Shown here one piece after another: positions 18,362 through 27,283 of a stretch of 64,000 bases of DNA; positions within the stretch are counted from its first letter, which is position 1; each line of letters opens with the position of its first letter. A program made the translations under genes and the position numbers. The notes below the pieces were generated by a model that made no database searches, was not told the DNA's origin, and saw only the letters and a list, made by a program, of their open reading frames with translations. Origin of the DNA: Harenicola maris (GTDB lineage: Bacteria > Pseudomonadota > Alphaproteobacteria > Rhodobacterales > Rhodobacteraceae); assembly GCA_018524345.1 (NCBI GenBank), contig JADQAZ010000001.1:620001-684000 (forward strand), in the 5' to 3' direction.

Positions 18362-18849
18362 ACGGCCTCTGGCAGGGTTGCGCCGCAGCCCAGTTCGACA
18401 CCGTTTACATAGAGGATATGCGGCTCGGCGCAGAAGATTTGATAGACCTTGTTTGTGCCGTTCTCCTCGGTCACGACGAATTCACCGTCGGACAGGGCAG
18501 AGGCGGGCACAACGCAGCGGTCCTTGCGGAACATGGCCTTGGCGCGCCAGTCGCGCACGAGGACGGGCTGGTCACAGCCCAGAACCATGTCTGTGCCGGG
18601 GATCCCCTCGCCCAAGGCGCCGGCTTTGACGCGGATCGCCGGGCGGGAAAGTTCGATTTCGCGCACCTCGGTTACATGAACCATGCCGCGATCGCGGCTG
18701 ATCACGCGGTCACCGGGGCGGATATCCTCGACAAGGGTTTCCCCCTTGGCTGTCAAAACAACGCTACCGGCGGCGATGCCGACCTGAGAGAAGATCTGTG
18801 ACGGGGCGATTGCCTGGTCTGCGATAATATTGCGGGCGATTTGAGCCAT
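18358..18849 (-). CDS. Hint-domain protein
   Basis: 163 aa from ATG 18849, preceded by AGGAAAGG; an in-frame ATG 14 codons earlier lacks a site. The core GSVVLTAKGETLVEDIRPGDRVISRD followed by QPVLVRD and a final PHILYVNGVELG is a Hedgehog/intein (Hint_2) domain, common in Rhodobacterales as part of secreted or repeat proteins. Here the domain is almost the entire protein and the residue normally Cys at splice position 1 is replaced (AAG-S). So autoproteolysis is doubtful. No signal peptide. Confidence 0.75.
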   Translation of the reverse strand: MAQIARNIIADQAIAPSQIFSQVGIAAGSVVLTAKGETLVEDIRPGDRVISRDRGMVHVTEVREIELSRPAIRVKAGALGEGIPGTDMVLGCDQPVLVRDWRAKAMFRKDRCVVPASALSDGEFVVTEENGTNKVYQIFCAEPHILYVNGVELGCGATLPEAV

Positions 18850-19030
18850 TTGTCTGGCCTTTCCTGATGCTGCCTCGTTTTTTTCGCCCAACTTGGGTTA
18901 AAATATGGCGAAGACCTAGCCATTTTTTGGCAAGTCCCTGTCGGTGATGCTTTTTTGCCCTCGCGCTTTGATTTTTGTTTTGCTAAGAGGTGCGCATCGG
19001 CTCTTGGGCATTGCCCGATGGCCAATGGAT

Positions 19031-19115
19031 GCGGGTGTGGCGGAATTGGTAGACGCACCAGATTTAGGTTCTGGCGCCGTGAGGCGTGGGGGTTCAAGTC
19101 CCTTCACCCGTACCA
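19031..19115 (+). tRNA. tRNA-Leu (anticodon TAG)
   Basis: 85-nt class II tRNA. Acceptor GCGGGTG pairs with CACCCGT (one G:U), anticodon stem CCAGA/TCTGG with loop TTTAGGT (anticodon TAG), a variable arm GCGCCGTGAGGCGT, T-loop GTTCAAGTC, CCA encoded. Reads CUN leucine codons. Confidence 0.95.
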
Positions 19116-19343
19116 AACTTTGCCTTCGGCAGGCGGAAATCCCCAATGACAGTATATATAGTCCCCTGCGCTGGCGGTATTCGCGGGCTGTGCGGCGATT
19201 CACTGCCAAGGCCCTGAGCCAAAGGGGGAGGCGGCTCTGCCGCGGCTGTTTTTCGCCTTGCAAGCCCTTGTGACGCTGCTTAGAAGAGCCGGAAATTAAG
19301 GCTCAGATGGGCCCGAACCCTATGCCATGATAAAGGACGCGAC

Positions 19344-20675
19344 ATGCAATTCACCGAGACCCTGAACGAAGGCCTCAAGCGCGGCTACGAAATCACGATC
19401 ACAGCGGCTGAGCTGGAATCCAAGGTGAACGAAAAGCTCGCCGAGGCGCAGCCCGAGGTAGAGATGAAGGGCTTTCGCAAGGGCAAGGTGCCTATGGCGC
19501 TGTTGAAGAAACAGTTCGGCCCCAAGGTTCTGGGCGAAGCCATGCAGGAAGCTGTTGATGGCGCGATGAACGAGCACTTTGAAAAGTCCGGCGACCGCCC
19601 CGCGATGCAGCCCAAGGTTGAGATGAAGGGCGAGAACTGGAAAGAGGGCGACGATGTTCAGGTCGACATGTCCTATGAAATGCTGCCCGAAATCCCCGAG
19701 CTGGACCTTGCCTCCATCAGCCTTGAAAAGCTGGTTGTGAAGGCGAAGGACGAGGACGTTAAAGAAGCGCTGGAAAACCTTGCCGGTCAGGCCAAGACAT
19801 TCAATGACCGCAAAGAGGGCGCCAAGGCGCAGTCCGGCGATCAGGTGACCATGGACTTCCTTGGCAAGATCGACGGCGAGGCCTTTGAAGGCGGCGCGGC
19901 CGAAGACTTCCCGCTCGAGCTTGGCTCCGGCCAGTTCATCCCCGGCTTTGAAGAGAAGCTGGAAGGCGTTGTTGTTGGTCAGGAAATCGACGTTGATGTG
20001 CCTTTCCCTGATGACTATCAGGCCGAGCATCTTGCCGGGAAAATGGCGACATTTACCTGCAACATCAAAGCCGTGAAAAAGCCGGGCAAAGCCAAGATCG
20101 ACGACGAGCTGGCCAAGCAGTTCGGGGCAGAGGACCTTGCCGGTCTGAAAACCCAGATCTCCGAGCGTCTGGAAAGCGAATATTCCGGTGCTGCGCGCGC
20201 TGTTATGAAGCGCGGCTTGCTCGACGAGCTGGACAAAATGGTCAGCTTTGAGCTGCCCCCGTCCTTGGTTGAGGCCGAAGCAGGCCAGATTGCCCACCAG
20301 CTGTGGCATGACGATAACCCAGATGTAGAGGGTCACGATCACCCCGAGATCGAGACCACCGACGAGCACAAGACACTGGCCGAGCGCCGCGTGCGCCTTG
20401 GTCTGCTGTTGGCTGAACTGGGCCGCAAGAACGAGATCGACGTGACAGACGCCGAGATGACCCAAGCGATCATGGCGCAGGCGCGTCAGTATCCGGGTCA
20501 GGAGCGTCAGTTCTTTGAGTTCGTTCAGCAGAACGCACAGGTTCAGCAGCAGATGCGCGCGCCGATCTTTGAAGACAAGGTTTGCGATTACATCTTTGAG
20601 CTGGCTACGATCGCTGAAAAAGAGACCGACCAGGACGGCCTGAAGGCCGCTGTGGACGCGCTCGACGACGCGTAA
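19344..20675 (+). CDS. tig: Trigger factor
   Basis: 443 aa. Ribosome-associated chaperone and prolyl isomerase. The N-terminal ribosome-binding signature [17 protein letters not shown] is at about residues 45-61; the FKBP domain contains [20 protein letters not shown] and [17 protein letters not shown]; the C-terminal domain is helical. Codon use is the most 'highly expressed' of the window (GAAG/CTG/GGC rich), as expected. A clear terminator follows at 20701. Upstream 19116-19343 holds no gene. Confidence 0.98.
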   Translation: MQFTETLNEGLKRGYEITITAAELESKVNEKLAEAQPEVEMKGFRKGKVPMALLKKQFGPKVLGEAMQEAVDGAMNEHFEKSGDRPAMQPKVEMKGENWKEGDDVQVDMSYEMLPEIPELDLASISLEKLVVKAKDEDVKEALENLAGQAKTFNDRKEGAKAQSGDQVTMDFLGKIDGEAFEGGAAEDFPLELGSGQFIPGFEEKLEGVVVGQEIDVDVPFPDDYQAEHLAGKMATFTCNIKAVKKPGKAKIDDELAKQFGAEDLAGLKTQISERLESEYSGAARAVMKRGLLDELDKMVSFELPPSLVEAEAGQIAHQLWHDDNPDVEGHDHPEIETTDEHKTLAERRVRLGLLLAELGRKNEIDVTDAEMTQAIMAQARQYPGQERQFFEFVQQNAQVQQQMRAPIFEDKVCDYIFELATIAEKETDQDGLKAAVDALDDA

Positions 20676-20700
20676 GCGCTGCGTCACCGGAATGAGAGAA

Positions 20701-20727
20701 GGCCGTCCCTTGGGGCGGCCTTTTTTT
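20701..20727 (+). terminator. Rho-independent terminator of tig
   Basis: GGCCG (20701-20705), 10-nt loop, CGGCC (20716-20720), then seven T. Confidence 0.9.
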
Positions 20728-20823
20728 GTGCCTGTGGGGGTGGTAGGCAGGTTTGGAAGGGGCCGGTTATTCTGAACGGTCCGCGTGCCGTGAGAGCACC
20801 GTTTTTTCAGCCAAGAGGCAGGC

Positions 20824-21546
20824 GTGATATACCCTGAACATAACCGCCCCGGTGACAGTATTGCGAACCTCGCGCTGGATGCGGCCAAGCCGCTTTACCA
20901 AAAGCTTGGGCTTGTTGGCTTGATTGGCGGAGCGGATGCGACGAACCAGTTCTTGAAGGAAGTGGTGGAATATTCGCAGTTTGCCCGTTTCCATGGCCCC
21001 CTGTGGAAGGCGATGCAGGACTATGCCCATGCCGCCCTGCCCAAGGATCAAGCCGAGGCGATTCTTGCATGGTTTTTCACGGCCTATACCGGCTATCATC
21101 CGGCCAACCCGAATATGTCGATTTGGACGTACTTCTTGGGGATACGCGCGGTGCGGACCGAGCTTTGGCCGCGTGATCAGTTCGAGCCGGAGGAAATGAA
21201 AGCGGAGGAGGCCTTCACGGCGCTTTTTGCGGCGCATGAAGACGCCGAGGGCTTCATGGATATGATCACGGATATTCAGGAAAACACCCCGCTGTCGCAG
21301 TGGGATAAGAAGCTGCATCAGATTAATGAATTTGTGTATTTTGATCGGGCTGCAGGGGACGATCCGTTTCTGAAGCTGAAATTCGTCAATTCCGCGACGG
21401 CCCTGCGGCGGGCGATTGCGGAGTTTGATTTTCCGTCCAAGCCGGGTTTTCCGCATGAGAAATTGCGGGCCGTGGCGCAGTTGGAAGCCGATAGGGGCTG
21501 GATGCCTGAGGGCGTATCCTTGGGCACATTGCTTGAAGTGGTTTAG
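20824..21546 (+). CDS. Protein of unknown function
   Basis: 240 aa, GTG start with AAGAGG upstream. Soluble and mostly helical by eye, with no signal peptide, membrane segment or motif I can name. Recognisable stretches are LGLVGLIGGADATNQFLKEV, FTAYTGYHPANPNMSIWTYF and the C-terminal EADRGWMPEGVSLGTLLEVV. Its codon use agrees with the neighbouring genes, so the frame is likely real. It stands alone between tig and the convergent cpdB. Confidence 0.7.
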   Translation: MIYPEHNRPGDSIANLALDAAKPLYQKLGLVGLIGGADATNQFLKEVVEYSQFARFHGPLWKAMQDYAHAALPKDQAEAILAWFFTAYTGYHPANPNMSIWTYFLGIRAVRTELWPRDQFEPEEMKAEEAFTALFAAHEDAEGFMDMITDIQENTPLSQWDKKLHQINEFVYFDRAAGDDPFLKLKFVNSATALRRAIAEFDFPSKPGFPHEKLRAVAQLEADRGWMPEGVSLGTLLEVV

Positions 21547-21618
21547 GGCTTGAAGTGGTTTAGGAGCGGCAGGCCCCTTGTGGAAAGGCGAGGGGCCCCG
21601 TAGGGCCCCGCGCCGGGG

Positions 21619-23586
21619 TTACTCTGCGCCCAGATCGATGCGGAAGGCGGCGAAGCCGTCGGCGCCGTTGCCTGCGGGTTCGATCGAGACGCCTTTGACA
21701 TCACCGGCGTAATCGGCGGCTTTGGGGCCGGTTTCGAACATCACCGAGGTATCGGGCAGTTTGGCGAAGTGCCAGTTGGCATCGGCGCGGGGGCTGATGG
21801 TGCCTTTTTCAACGATATAGCGCACGATGACATCGCGGTTGGTATCGGGCCCCTCGAAGACGATTGTGTCGCCCTTGGCGCCGGGGAAGCTGCCGCCGCC
21901 GGAGGCGCGGTAGTTGTTGGTGGCGATGATGAACTTCTGTTCGGGGTCAACGGGTTTGCCGTCATACATCAGGTTGGTGATGCGGCTTGCATCGGGGTTC
22001 AGGTCCTCTCCCTTCGGGCCGAATTTGGAGGGTTGGGAGAGGTCGATCTGATAGGTCACCCCGTCGATCACATCGAAGTTGTAGCTGGGGAATTCGGGGT
22101 TCAGCAGGGGCTGGTCGGCTTTGCCGGCCTCGACCTGATTGAACATGCCGGCGGAGCGTTCGAGCCAGTCCTTGACCTGCGCCCCTGTGACCAGAACCGC
22201 GCGGGCGGTGTTGGGGTAGAGGTAGAGGTCGGAGACGTTCTTGATCGCCACGTCGCCCTTGGGCACATCGGTGTAATACTCCGGCCCGCCGCGACCGCCC
22301 GCCTTGAAGGGGGCGGCGGCGGAGAGGATCGGCAGCCCCTCGTATTCCGTCCCCTGCATCATCTGCTCAATATACCAAGTCTGCGCGTTGGAGACGACCT
22401 GCACCGAGGGGTCATCGGCCACGAGGGCAAAGTAGCTGTGCAGCGGCGTGTCGGTTTTGCCGACGGCGCGGCGCACATAGGCGAGGGTTTCGTCGTGCTG
22501 TTGCTGGACGGAGGCCAGAACCTCTGCGTCGTCCTCGACCAGCGCGGTGACGGAGCGGTCCTCGTTGCGTTTGGAGATCGGGCGCGCCTCGGAGGAGTGG
22601 CTGACGATCTTCCATTCGTTGCCGGATTTCTCGAGCATCAGGTCGATCAGGCCGAGGTGGCTGCCCCAGAAACCGGCCATGGCAGCGGGTTTGCCGTGGA
22701 TCGTGCCTGCGGCCACGTCGATGGCGGGCATGCCGTCATAGGAGGAGGAGGGGAAGACCTGATGGCTGTGGCCGGTCAGGACCGCGTCGATGCCGTCAAT
22801 GGCGGCGAGGGGAACGGAGGCGTTCTCCATGCCGTCTGTTGCATCCGCCGCGCCAATGCCGGAGTGCGACAGGGCGATGATCAGGTCGGCGCCTTCCTCG
22901 CGGATTTGCGGGACATAGGCCTTGGCGGTTTCCACGATGTCGCGGGTTTGCACGCTGCCTTCCAGATGGCGGCGGTCCCAGTTCATGATCTGGGGCGGGA
23001 CAAAGCCGATGAGGCCGATCTTGATCATGTGTTTCTCGCCTGCGCCATCGGTGATTTCGCGCTCGACGATGACATAGGGTTTCACGAGGGTTGTATCCTC
23101 GCGCGGGGAGGCGCCCATGTCCTTGACCACATTGGCCGAGACCACGGGGAAGTTCGCGCCCGCGAGGGATTTCATCAGGAAATCAAGGCCGTAGTTGAAT
23201 TCGTGGTTGCCAAGGGTGGAGGCATCGAAGCCCACGGTGTTCATGGCGGTGATGACGGGGTGCATGTCGCCCTCTTTCATGCCGCGCTCATAGGCGATGT
23301 AATCGCCCATGGGGTTGCCCTGGAGAAAGTCGCCGTTGTCGAGCAGCAGCGAGTTCGTCGCCTCGGCGCGGATTTCGCGAACGATGGAGGCGGTGCGGGA
23401 CAGGCCCACCGTATCAACGGGTTTGTCGCCGTAGTAATCATAGGGGAAGACATGCACGTGCAGGTCGGTGGTTTCCATCAGCCGCAGGTGGGCCTGATTT
23501 TCTGCCGCACGGGCAGAGAAAGGGTGCAGCGCGATAAAGCCGGCGGTGCTGGCAAGGAAGGTGCGACGGGACAGGTTAAACGGCAT
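21619..23586 (-). CDS. cpdB: 2',3'-cyclic-nucleotide 2'-phosphodiesterase/3'-nucleotidase
   Basis: 655 aa. A Tat-type leader ([13 protein letters not shown]...ARA, about 27 aa) sends it folded to the periplasm. The metallophosphatase domain has [55 protein letters not shown] and [11 protein letters not shown]; the C-terminal 5'-nucleotidase domain holds the nucleoside-stacking loop ([13 protein letters not shown]). Salvages nucleotides and phosphate from RNA breakdown products. Monocistronic. No Pho box evident. Confidence 0.93.
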   Translation of the reverse strand: MPFNLSRRTFLASTAGFIALHPFSARAAENQAHLRLMETTDLHVHVFPYDYYGDKPVDTVGLSRTASIVREIRAEATNSLLLDNGDFLQGNPMGDYIAYERGMKEGDMHPVITAMNTVGFDASTLGNHEFNYGLDFLMKSLAGANFPVVSANVVKDMGASPREDTTLVKPYVIVEREITDGAGEKHMIKIGLIGFVPPQIMNWDRRHLEGSVQTRDIVETAKAYVPQIREEGADLIIALSHSGIGAADATDGMENASVPLAAIDGIDAVLTGHSHQVFPSSSYDGMPAIDVAAGTIHGKPAAMAGFWGSHLGLIDLMLEKSGNEWKIVSHSSEARPISKRNEDRSVTALVEDDAEVLASVQQQHDETLAYVRRAVGKTDTPLHSYFALVADDPSVQVVSNAQTWYIEQMMQGTEYEGLPILSAAAPFKAGGRGGPEYYTDVPKGDVAIKNVSDLYLYPNTARAVLVTGAQVKDWLERSAGMFNQVEAGKADQPLLNPEFPSYNFDVIDGVTYQIDLSQPSKFGPKGEDLNPDASRITNLMYDGKPVDPEQKFIIATNNYRASGGGSFPGAKGDTIVFEGPDTNRDVIVRYIVEKGTISPRADANWHFAKLPDTSVMFETGPKAADYAGDVKGVSIEPAGNGADGFAAFRIDLGAE

Positions 23587-23738
23587 CAGATGTCTCCATG
23601 TTGGGTTTTTGCGCCTGACTGCCCGCTGTTCATGACAGGGTCATGACGCGGCGGGGAGGGGCGTTTTTTGGCGCTGCTGTGCAGAGCATATGGGCGCAGA
23701 CTGACAGGAGGATCGGGCGAGAGCAAGTGGGGGCGGGC

Positions 23739-23770
23739 AAAGAAAAGCCCGCGCTTTTGAAGGCGCGGGC
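23739..23770 (-). terminator. Rho-independent terminator, distal, downstream of infC
   Basis: GCCCGCGC (23747-23754) and GCGCGGGC (23763-23770) form an 8-bp stem; on the minus strand it is followed by TTTTCTTT. Lies beyond the duplicated infC tail. Confidence 0.75.
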
Positions 23771-23827
23771 GGTGTTCTTTGGTGTGGCCAGAGCCGGGTT
23801 TGGCTGGCGGGGTATTGGCATGGACCC

Positions 23828-24051
23828 ATGCCCGAAAGGTGGCCCGCCGTAACAGCGGGCGCACCGGGTTATTTTGGAAGGGGGCCGATCATCATAACCA
23901 TCTGGCGGCCTTCCCGATGCTTCGCCTTGGCGAAGCATTCAACCGGCAGGGTATTTTTGTAAAAAATGCCCGAGAGGTGGCCCGCCGTGACAGCGGGCGC
24001 ACCGGGTTATTTGGGAAGCGGCCCGATCATCATGACCATCTGGCGGCCTTC
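23828..24051 (-). repeat. Tandem duplication of the infC 3' end (138-bp offset)
   Basis: The stretch 23966-24051 (last 14 codons of infC, its stop and the hairpin behind it) recurs with only a few changes at 23828-23913. The downstream copy still reads [14 protein letters not shown] and stop in the minus-strand frame but has no start. Between the copies is a perfect 10-bp inverted repeat (ATGCTTCGCC-TT-GGCGAAGCAT, 23917-23938). Confidence 0.85.
23961..24006 (-). terminator. Proximal terminator of infC
   Basis: Directly after the infC stop on the minus strand: GCCCGC (pairing 23993-23998 with 23980-23985), an outer CCCGG/CGGG closure, then CATTTTTT. The homologous hairpin in the downstream copy has no T-tract. 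Confidence 0.7.
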
Positions 24052-24552
24052 CATCTTCGGCATGTTTTCAACCTTGCCGATGTCTTTTACGTCCTCGGCC
24101 ACACGCTCGAGCAATTCGCGCCCGAGGTTCTGGTGTGCCATTTCGCGGCCACGGAAGCGCAGGGTGACTTTGACCTTATCGCCATTGCCCAGAAATTTGA
24201 GCACATTGCGCATTTTCACATCGTAATCATTGGTGTCGGTATTGGGCCGGAATTTGACCTCTTTGACCTCAATGATCTTTTGCTTTTTGCGGGCTTCGGA
24301 TTCGCGTTTCTGCGTCTCGTATTTGTATTTGCCGAAATCCATGATTTTGCACACGGGTGGCTCGGCATTGGGGGAAATCTCCACCAAGTCCAGACCGACC
24401 TGCTCGGCCAGTTCCATCGCACGTTCCGGGGTAACAACCCCTACGTTCTGGCCCTCTGGGCCAATAAGACGAATTGAATCGGAACGGATGCGGTCATTGA
24501 CGCGGGGTCCGGTTTCGCGCTGTGGAGGCGCATTGTGGGGTCTGCGGGCGAT
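24007..24552 (-). CDS. infC: Translation initiation factor IF-3
   Basis: 181 aa when started at ATC 24552, preceded by AAAGGATAG at 8-nt spacing. The resulting N-terminus [20 protein letters not shown] is the conserved alphaproteobacterial IF-3 start; the first in-frame ATG (24417) would cut 45 residues and remove the N-domain. Non-AUG initiation is the known basis of IF-3 autoregulation in other bacteria. Motifs: [35 protein letters not shown], and C-domain [17 protein letters not shown]. The 3' end is duplicated downstream. Confidence 0.95.
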   Translation of the reverse strand: MARRPHNAPPQRETGPRVNDRIRSDSIRLIGPEGQNVGVVTPERAMELAEQVGLDLVEISPNAEPPVCKIMDFGKYKYETQKRESEARKKQKIIEVKEVKFRPNTDTNDYDVKMRNVLKFLGNGDKVKVTLRFRGREMAHQNLGRELLERVAEDVKDIGKVENMPKMEGRQMVMMIGPLPK

Positions 24553-24793
24553 AGTGGCTATCCTTTAATCACTGTGACTGCGCGGAAAATAGCCCCGCAC
24601 GCGGAACTGTTCAAGCGTATTTGCAGCGTGAATTCCGCCTAATTTGGTAAGCTTGCGCCGTTTTTTCCCCTCAAACTCGGTTGCCAGCCCGGGGTAACAG
24701 GCGCAAAGGTTGGAACGACTTTTCTTTTCTGACCCAAGATGTAATAGAGACCCCGCGCGCCGGGGCGGTGCGCAATTAGTGGAGTAATCGAAA

Positions 24794-25771
24794 ATGAACA
24801 AACAAGTGATTGGCGTGATCGTCGTGGCCGCCGTCGCAGTTGGCGGCTATTTGTACACGCAACGTGGCGGTGAAGAAATGGTCAATGATGCGAAGGACGC
24901 AGTGTCCGGCGCAGCAGAGAGCGCAACCGAAGCCGCGACAGGCGCCGCAGAGGCCGTGACCGAAACGGCCACCGGCGCAGTAGAAGCAACAACCGAGGCC
25001 GCTGGCGAAGCTGCCGAAGCTGCGACAGAGATGGCCACCGAGGCCACCGAGGCCGCAACTGAAATGGCCACCGAAGCCGCTGAGGCTGTAGAGGGCGCTG
25101 TTGAAACAGCCACCGAAGCCGCAGGCGAAGCCGTTGAAGCCGCAACAGAAGCCGCTGGCGATGTTGTTGACACAGCCACCGAGGCTGCGGGTGACGCAGT
25201 TGAGGCCCTGACCGAGGGTGCCGAAACAGCGACCGAAGCTGCTGGCGATGCCGTCGACGGTGCGACTGAAGCTGCTGGTGATGCGGTTGAAGGCGCGACT
25301 GACGTAGCAACCGAGGCGGCAGATGCCGCAACGGAGACCGCGACAGAAGCTGCCGATGCTGTCGCAGACACAGCCACAGAGGCGACCGAAGCCGCAACCG
25401 AAACGGCCACAGAAACCGCAACAGAGGCGGCAGAAGCTGCAACTGAAACGGCGACAGAAGCCACTGAGGCCGCGACGGACACAGCCGCCGAGGCAACCGA
25501 AGCCGCAGATGCTGCGACGGAAACAGCCACTGAGGCGACCGAGACCGCAACTGAGACAGCTGCTGAAGCTGCGACCGAGGAAACCGGCTCCGCTCTGGAA
25601 GCACTCTCCGTTGAAGGCTTTGCCCTCGACAAGGTGACAGAGATGATCGACGGCTCCCAGCTTGGTGATCTGCAGAAGACCGCTTTGAAAGCCGCTGTGG
25701 AAAAGGCCGCTGACAACCCAGAGGCTCTCTCCGGTGTTCTGGACCAGATCAAAGGCGCCTTGGGCCTGTAA
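24794..25771 (+). CDS. Membrane-anchored Ala/Glu/Thr repeat protein (LEA-like)
   Basis: 325 aa. One N-terminal membrane segment (QVIGVIVVAAVAVGGYLY) precedes about 230 residues built almost only of A, T, E, G, D, V and M, with recurring TEAAGDAVEGA and TEATEAATETA units close to 11 residues. This is the composition of amphipathic-helix proteins such as LEA group 3 or phasin-like/apolipoprotein-like proteins. The C-terminal 60 residues (from ALSVEGFALDKVTEMIDGSQ) are non-repetitive and probably a small helical domain. GTGGAG precedes the ATG. A strong terminator follows. Confidence 0.85.
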   Translation: MNKQVIGVIVVAAVAVGGYLYTQRGGEEMVNDAKDAVSGAAESATEAATGAAEAVTETATGAVEATTEAAGEAAEAATEMATEATEAATEMATEAAEAVEGAVETATEAAGEAVEAATEAAGDVVDTATEAAGDAVEALTEGAETATEAAGDAVDGATEAAGDAVEGATDVATEAADAATETATEAADAVADTATEATEAATETATETATEAAEAATETATEATEAATDTAAEATEAADAATETATEATETATETAAEAATEETGSALEALSVEGFALDKVTEMIDGSQLGDLQKTALKAAVEKAADNPEALSGVLDQIKGALGL

Positions 25772-25813
25772 GAGATAGTTTTCCCCCGGCACTGCCGGGG
25801 GGCAAAACAAAGA

Positions 25814-25845
25814 AGCCGCGTTTCCGAAAGGGAACGCGGCTTTTT
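25814..25845 (+). terminator. Rho-independent terminator
   Basis: 12-bp perfect stem (25814-25825 with 25830-25841), GAAA loop, then a T-run. Just upstream, CCCCCGGC-ACT-GCCGGGGG (25783-25801) forms a second hairpin. Confidence 0.9.
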
Positions 25846-25890
25846 CTTTGAACCCGTAAAGGTCTGAAGCTGAGCTTTGCAGGGGGGAGG

Positions 25891-25950
25891 CGGGGGCGGC
25901 GGGCCGAAGGCCCGCCGCCCCCGCGGATCGGATTGCCGAAGGCAATCCGA
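25891..25950 (-). other. Two tandem UUCG-loop hairpins after fpr
   Basis: Read on the minus strand, downstream of fpr: a 10-bp stem (25928-25937/25941-25950) and a 15-bp perfect stem (25891-25905/25909-25923), each capped C(UUCG)G. No T-tract follows directly. They may end or protect the sulfate-reduction operon mRNA. Confidence 0.7.
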
Positions 25951-25989
25951 TAAAGAACAGGGGAAGAATTTTCTCCGAAAATTCGGCGC

Positions 25990-26841
25990 TTAGCCGACGA
26001 AGGCTTTTTCAACCACGTAGTGTTTGGGGTCGGAGTTCGCGCCCTCTTCAAGACCGAAGCCTTCGAGGATTTCCTTGATGTCGGTGTTCAGGCCCATGGA
26101 GCCGCAGACCATGGCGCGGTCTGTCTCGGGGGAGATGCCCTCGATCCCGAGGTCTTTGAACACGGTGCCATCTTGAAGCAGGGTCGTGATGCGGCCCATC
26201 TTGGGGCTCTCTTCACGGGTGGTGGTGGGGTAGTAGACCAGCTTGGACAGGTTTTCCTCGCCCAGCAGTTCACCCATCATTTCGTCGCTGCGGATGTTTT
26301 CGATCAGCTCTTTGCCGTAGTCGAGTTCGGCCACATCGCGGCAGGTGTGGGTCATGATGATCTGGTCGTAGTCCTCGAATGTCTGCGGGTCGCGCAGGAG
26401 CGAGGCGAAGGGGGCAAAGCCGGTGCCGGTGGCAAAGAACCACAGCCGTTTGCCGGGCAGCAGGGCGTCATGAACCAGTGTGCCAACGGGTTTGGGGCGC
26501 AGGATGATCTGGTCGCCCGGCTGGATGTGCTGCAGGCGCGAGGTCAGCGGGCCGTCCTGAACCTTGATGGAATAGAATTCCAGCTCTTCGTCCCAAGAGG
26601 GGGAGGCGATGGAATAGGCGCGCAGCAGAGGTTTCTGCTTGCCGGTTTCGGGGTGTGGGTCGCCCATCAGGCCGATCATCACAAACTCGCCGGAGCGGAA
26701 CCGCAGGGAGGCGGGCCGCGTCACGCGGAAGGAGAACAGGCGGTCTGTCCAGTGGCGCACCGAGGTTACGGTTTGCGCGTCGGGCAGGGTGGGGGTCGCG
26801 GGGCTTGCTGTTTTGGTTTGCACGGATTGTTGCTCGGTCAT
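25990..26841 (-). CDS. fpr: Ferredoxin--NADP+ reductase
   Basis: 283 aa from ATG 26841 (MTEQQSVQTKT); the longer in-frame extension overlaps the upstream gene and has no family resemblance. FAD site LRAYSIASPSW, NADP site WFFATGTGFAPFASLLRDP, and the C-terminal VEKAFVG ending are typical of bacterial-type (subclass I) FPR. Last gene of the sulfate-assimilation operon, where it could supply electrons through ferredoxin to the sulfite reductase encoded upstream. Confidence 0.94.
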   Translation of the reverse strand: MTEQQSVQTKTASPATPTLPDAQTVTSVRHWTDRLFSFRVTRPASLRFRSGEFVMIGLMGDPHPETGKQKPLLRAYSIASPSWDEELEFYSIKVQDGPLTSRLQHIQPGDQIILRPKPVGTLVHDALLPGKRLWFFATGTGFAPFASLLRDPQTFEDYDQIIMTHTCRDVAELDYGKELIENIRSDEMMGELLGEENLSKLVYYPTTTREESPKMGRITTLLQDGTVFKDLGIEGISPETDRAMVCGSMGLNTDIKEILEGFGLEEGANSDPKHYVVEKAFVG

Positions 26842-26911
26842 GATTATCACATCGGGCTTTGCTGCCCGCCTGTTGGAGTTAGCGAATGGAATCGGGAATG
26901 GAAAGGGCGGC

Positions 26912-27283
26912 CTAGCCGCGCAGGCGGGATTGGTAATCGTTGTCCTGCCAGTTCGCACGGGCGAGCCATTGGTCTTGGGGCTGGCGTGCGGCGAGATCGG
27001 CGGGGATTTCAACCTCGTCGAAACCGGCGCGGCGGGCCATGGTGTATTGATCGGCGATCACATGTCCTTCGGCCCGCAGGCGTCCGGTATAGCCCATGCG
27101 CCGCAGGGAGCGGGCGATGGTAAAGCCGCGCCCGTCGGCAAAGCTGGGGAATTGCACGCGGATGAGCTCCACCCCGTCCAGCGGGCCGAGGGTGGTCAGG
27201 TCGGCGTCGGAGGCGAGGCTGAGGGCCTCGGGCGCGTCGGGGGTGGAGAAACCTGTGTCGGTGACAAGAACGGTATCAGTCAT
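26912..27283 (-). CDS. DUF934 family protein
   Basis: 123 aa. Carries the family core VQFPSFADGRGFTIARSLRR followed by YTGRLRAEGHVIADQY and GFDEVEI. DUF934 proteins regularly accompany cysI/cysH and are presumed to help sulfite reductase; the biochemical role is not known to me. The start overlaps the cysH stop by 8 nt. Confidence 0.88.
   Translation of the reverse strand: MTDTVLVTDTGFSTPDAPEALSLASDADLTTLGPLDGVELIRVQFPSFADGRGFTIARSLRRMGYTGRLRAEGHVIADQYTMARRAGFDEVEIPADLAARQPQDQWLARANWQDNDYQSRLRG

Noticed and set aside
24776-25945. Long open frames on the minus strand (Cys/Gly-rich, Ser/Val-rich and Leu/Arg-rich) opposite the TEA repeat gene
   Set aside because: They are by-products of the repetitive codons GCN-ACN-GAN, which leave nearly all frames open. 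They lack start signals, and the plus-strand gene has RBS, membrane anchor and terminator.
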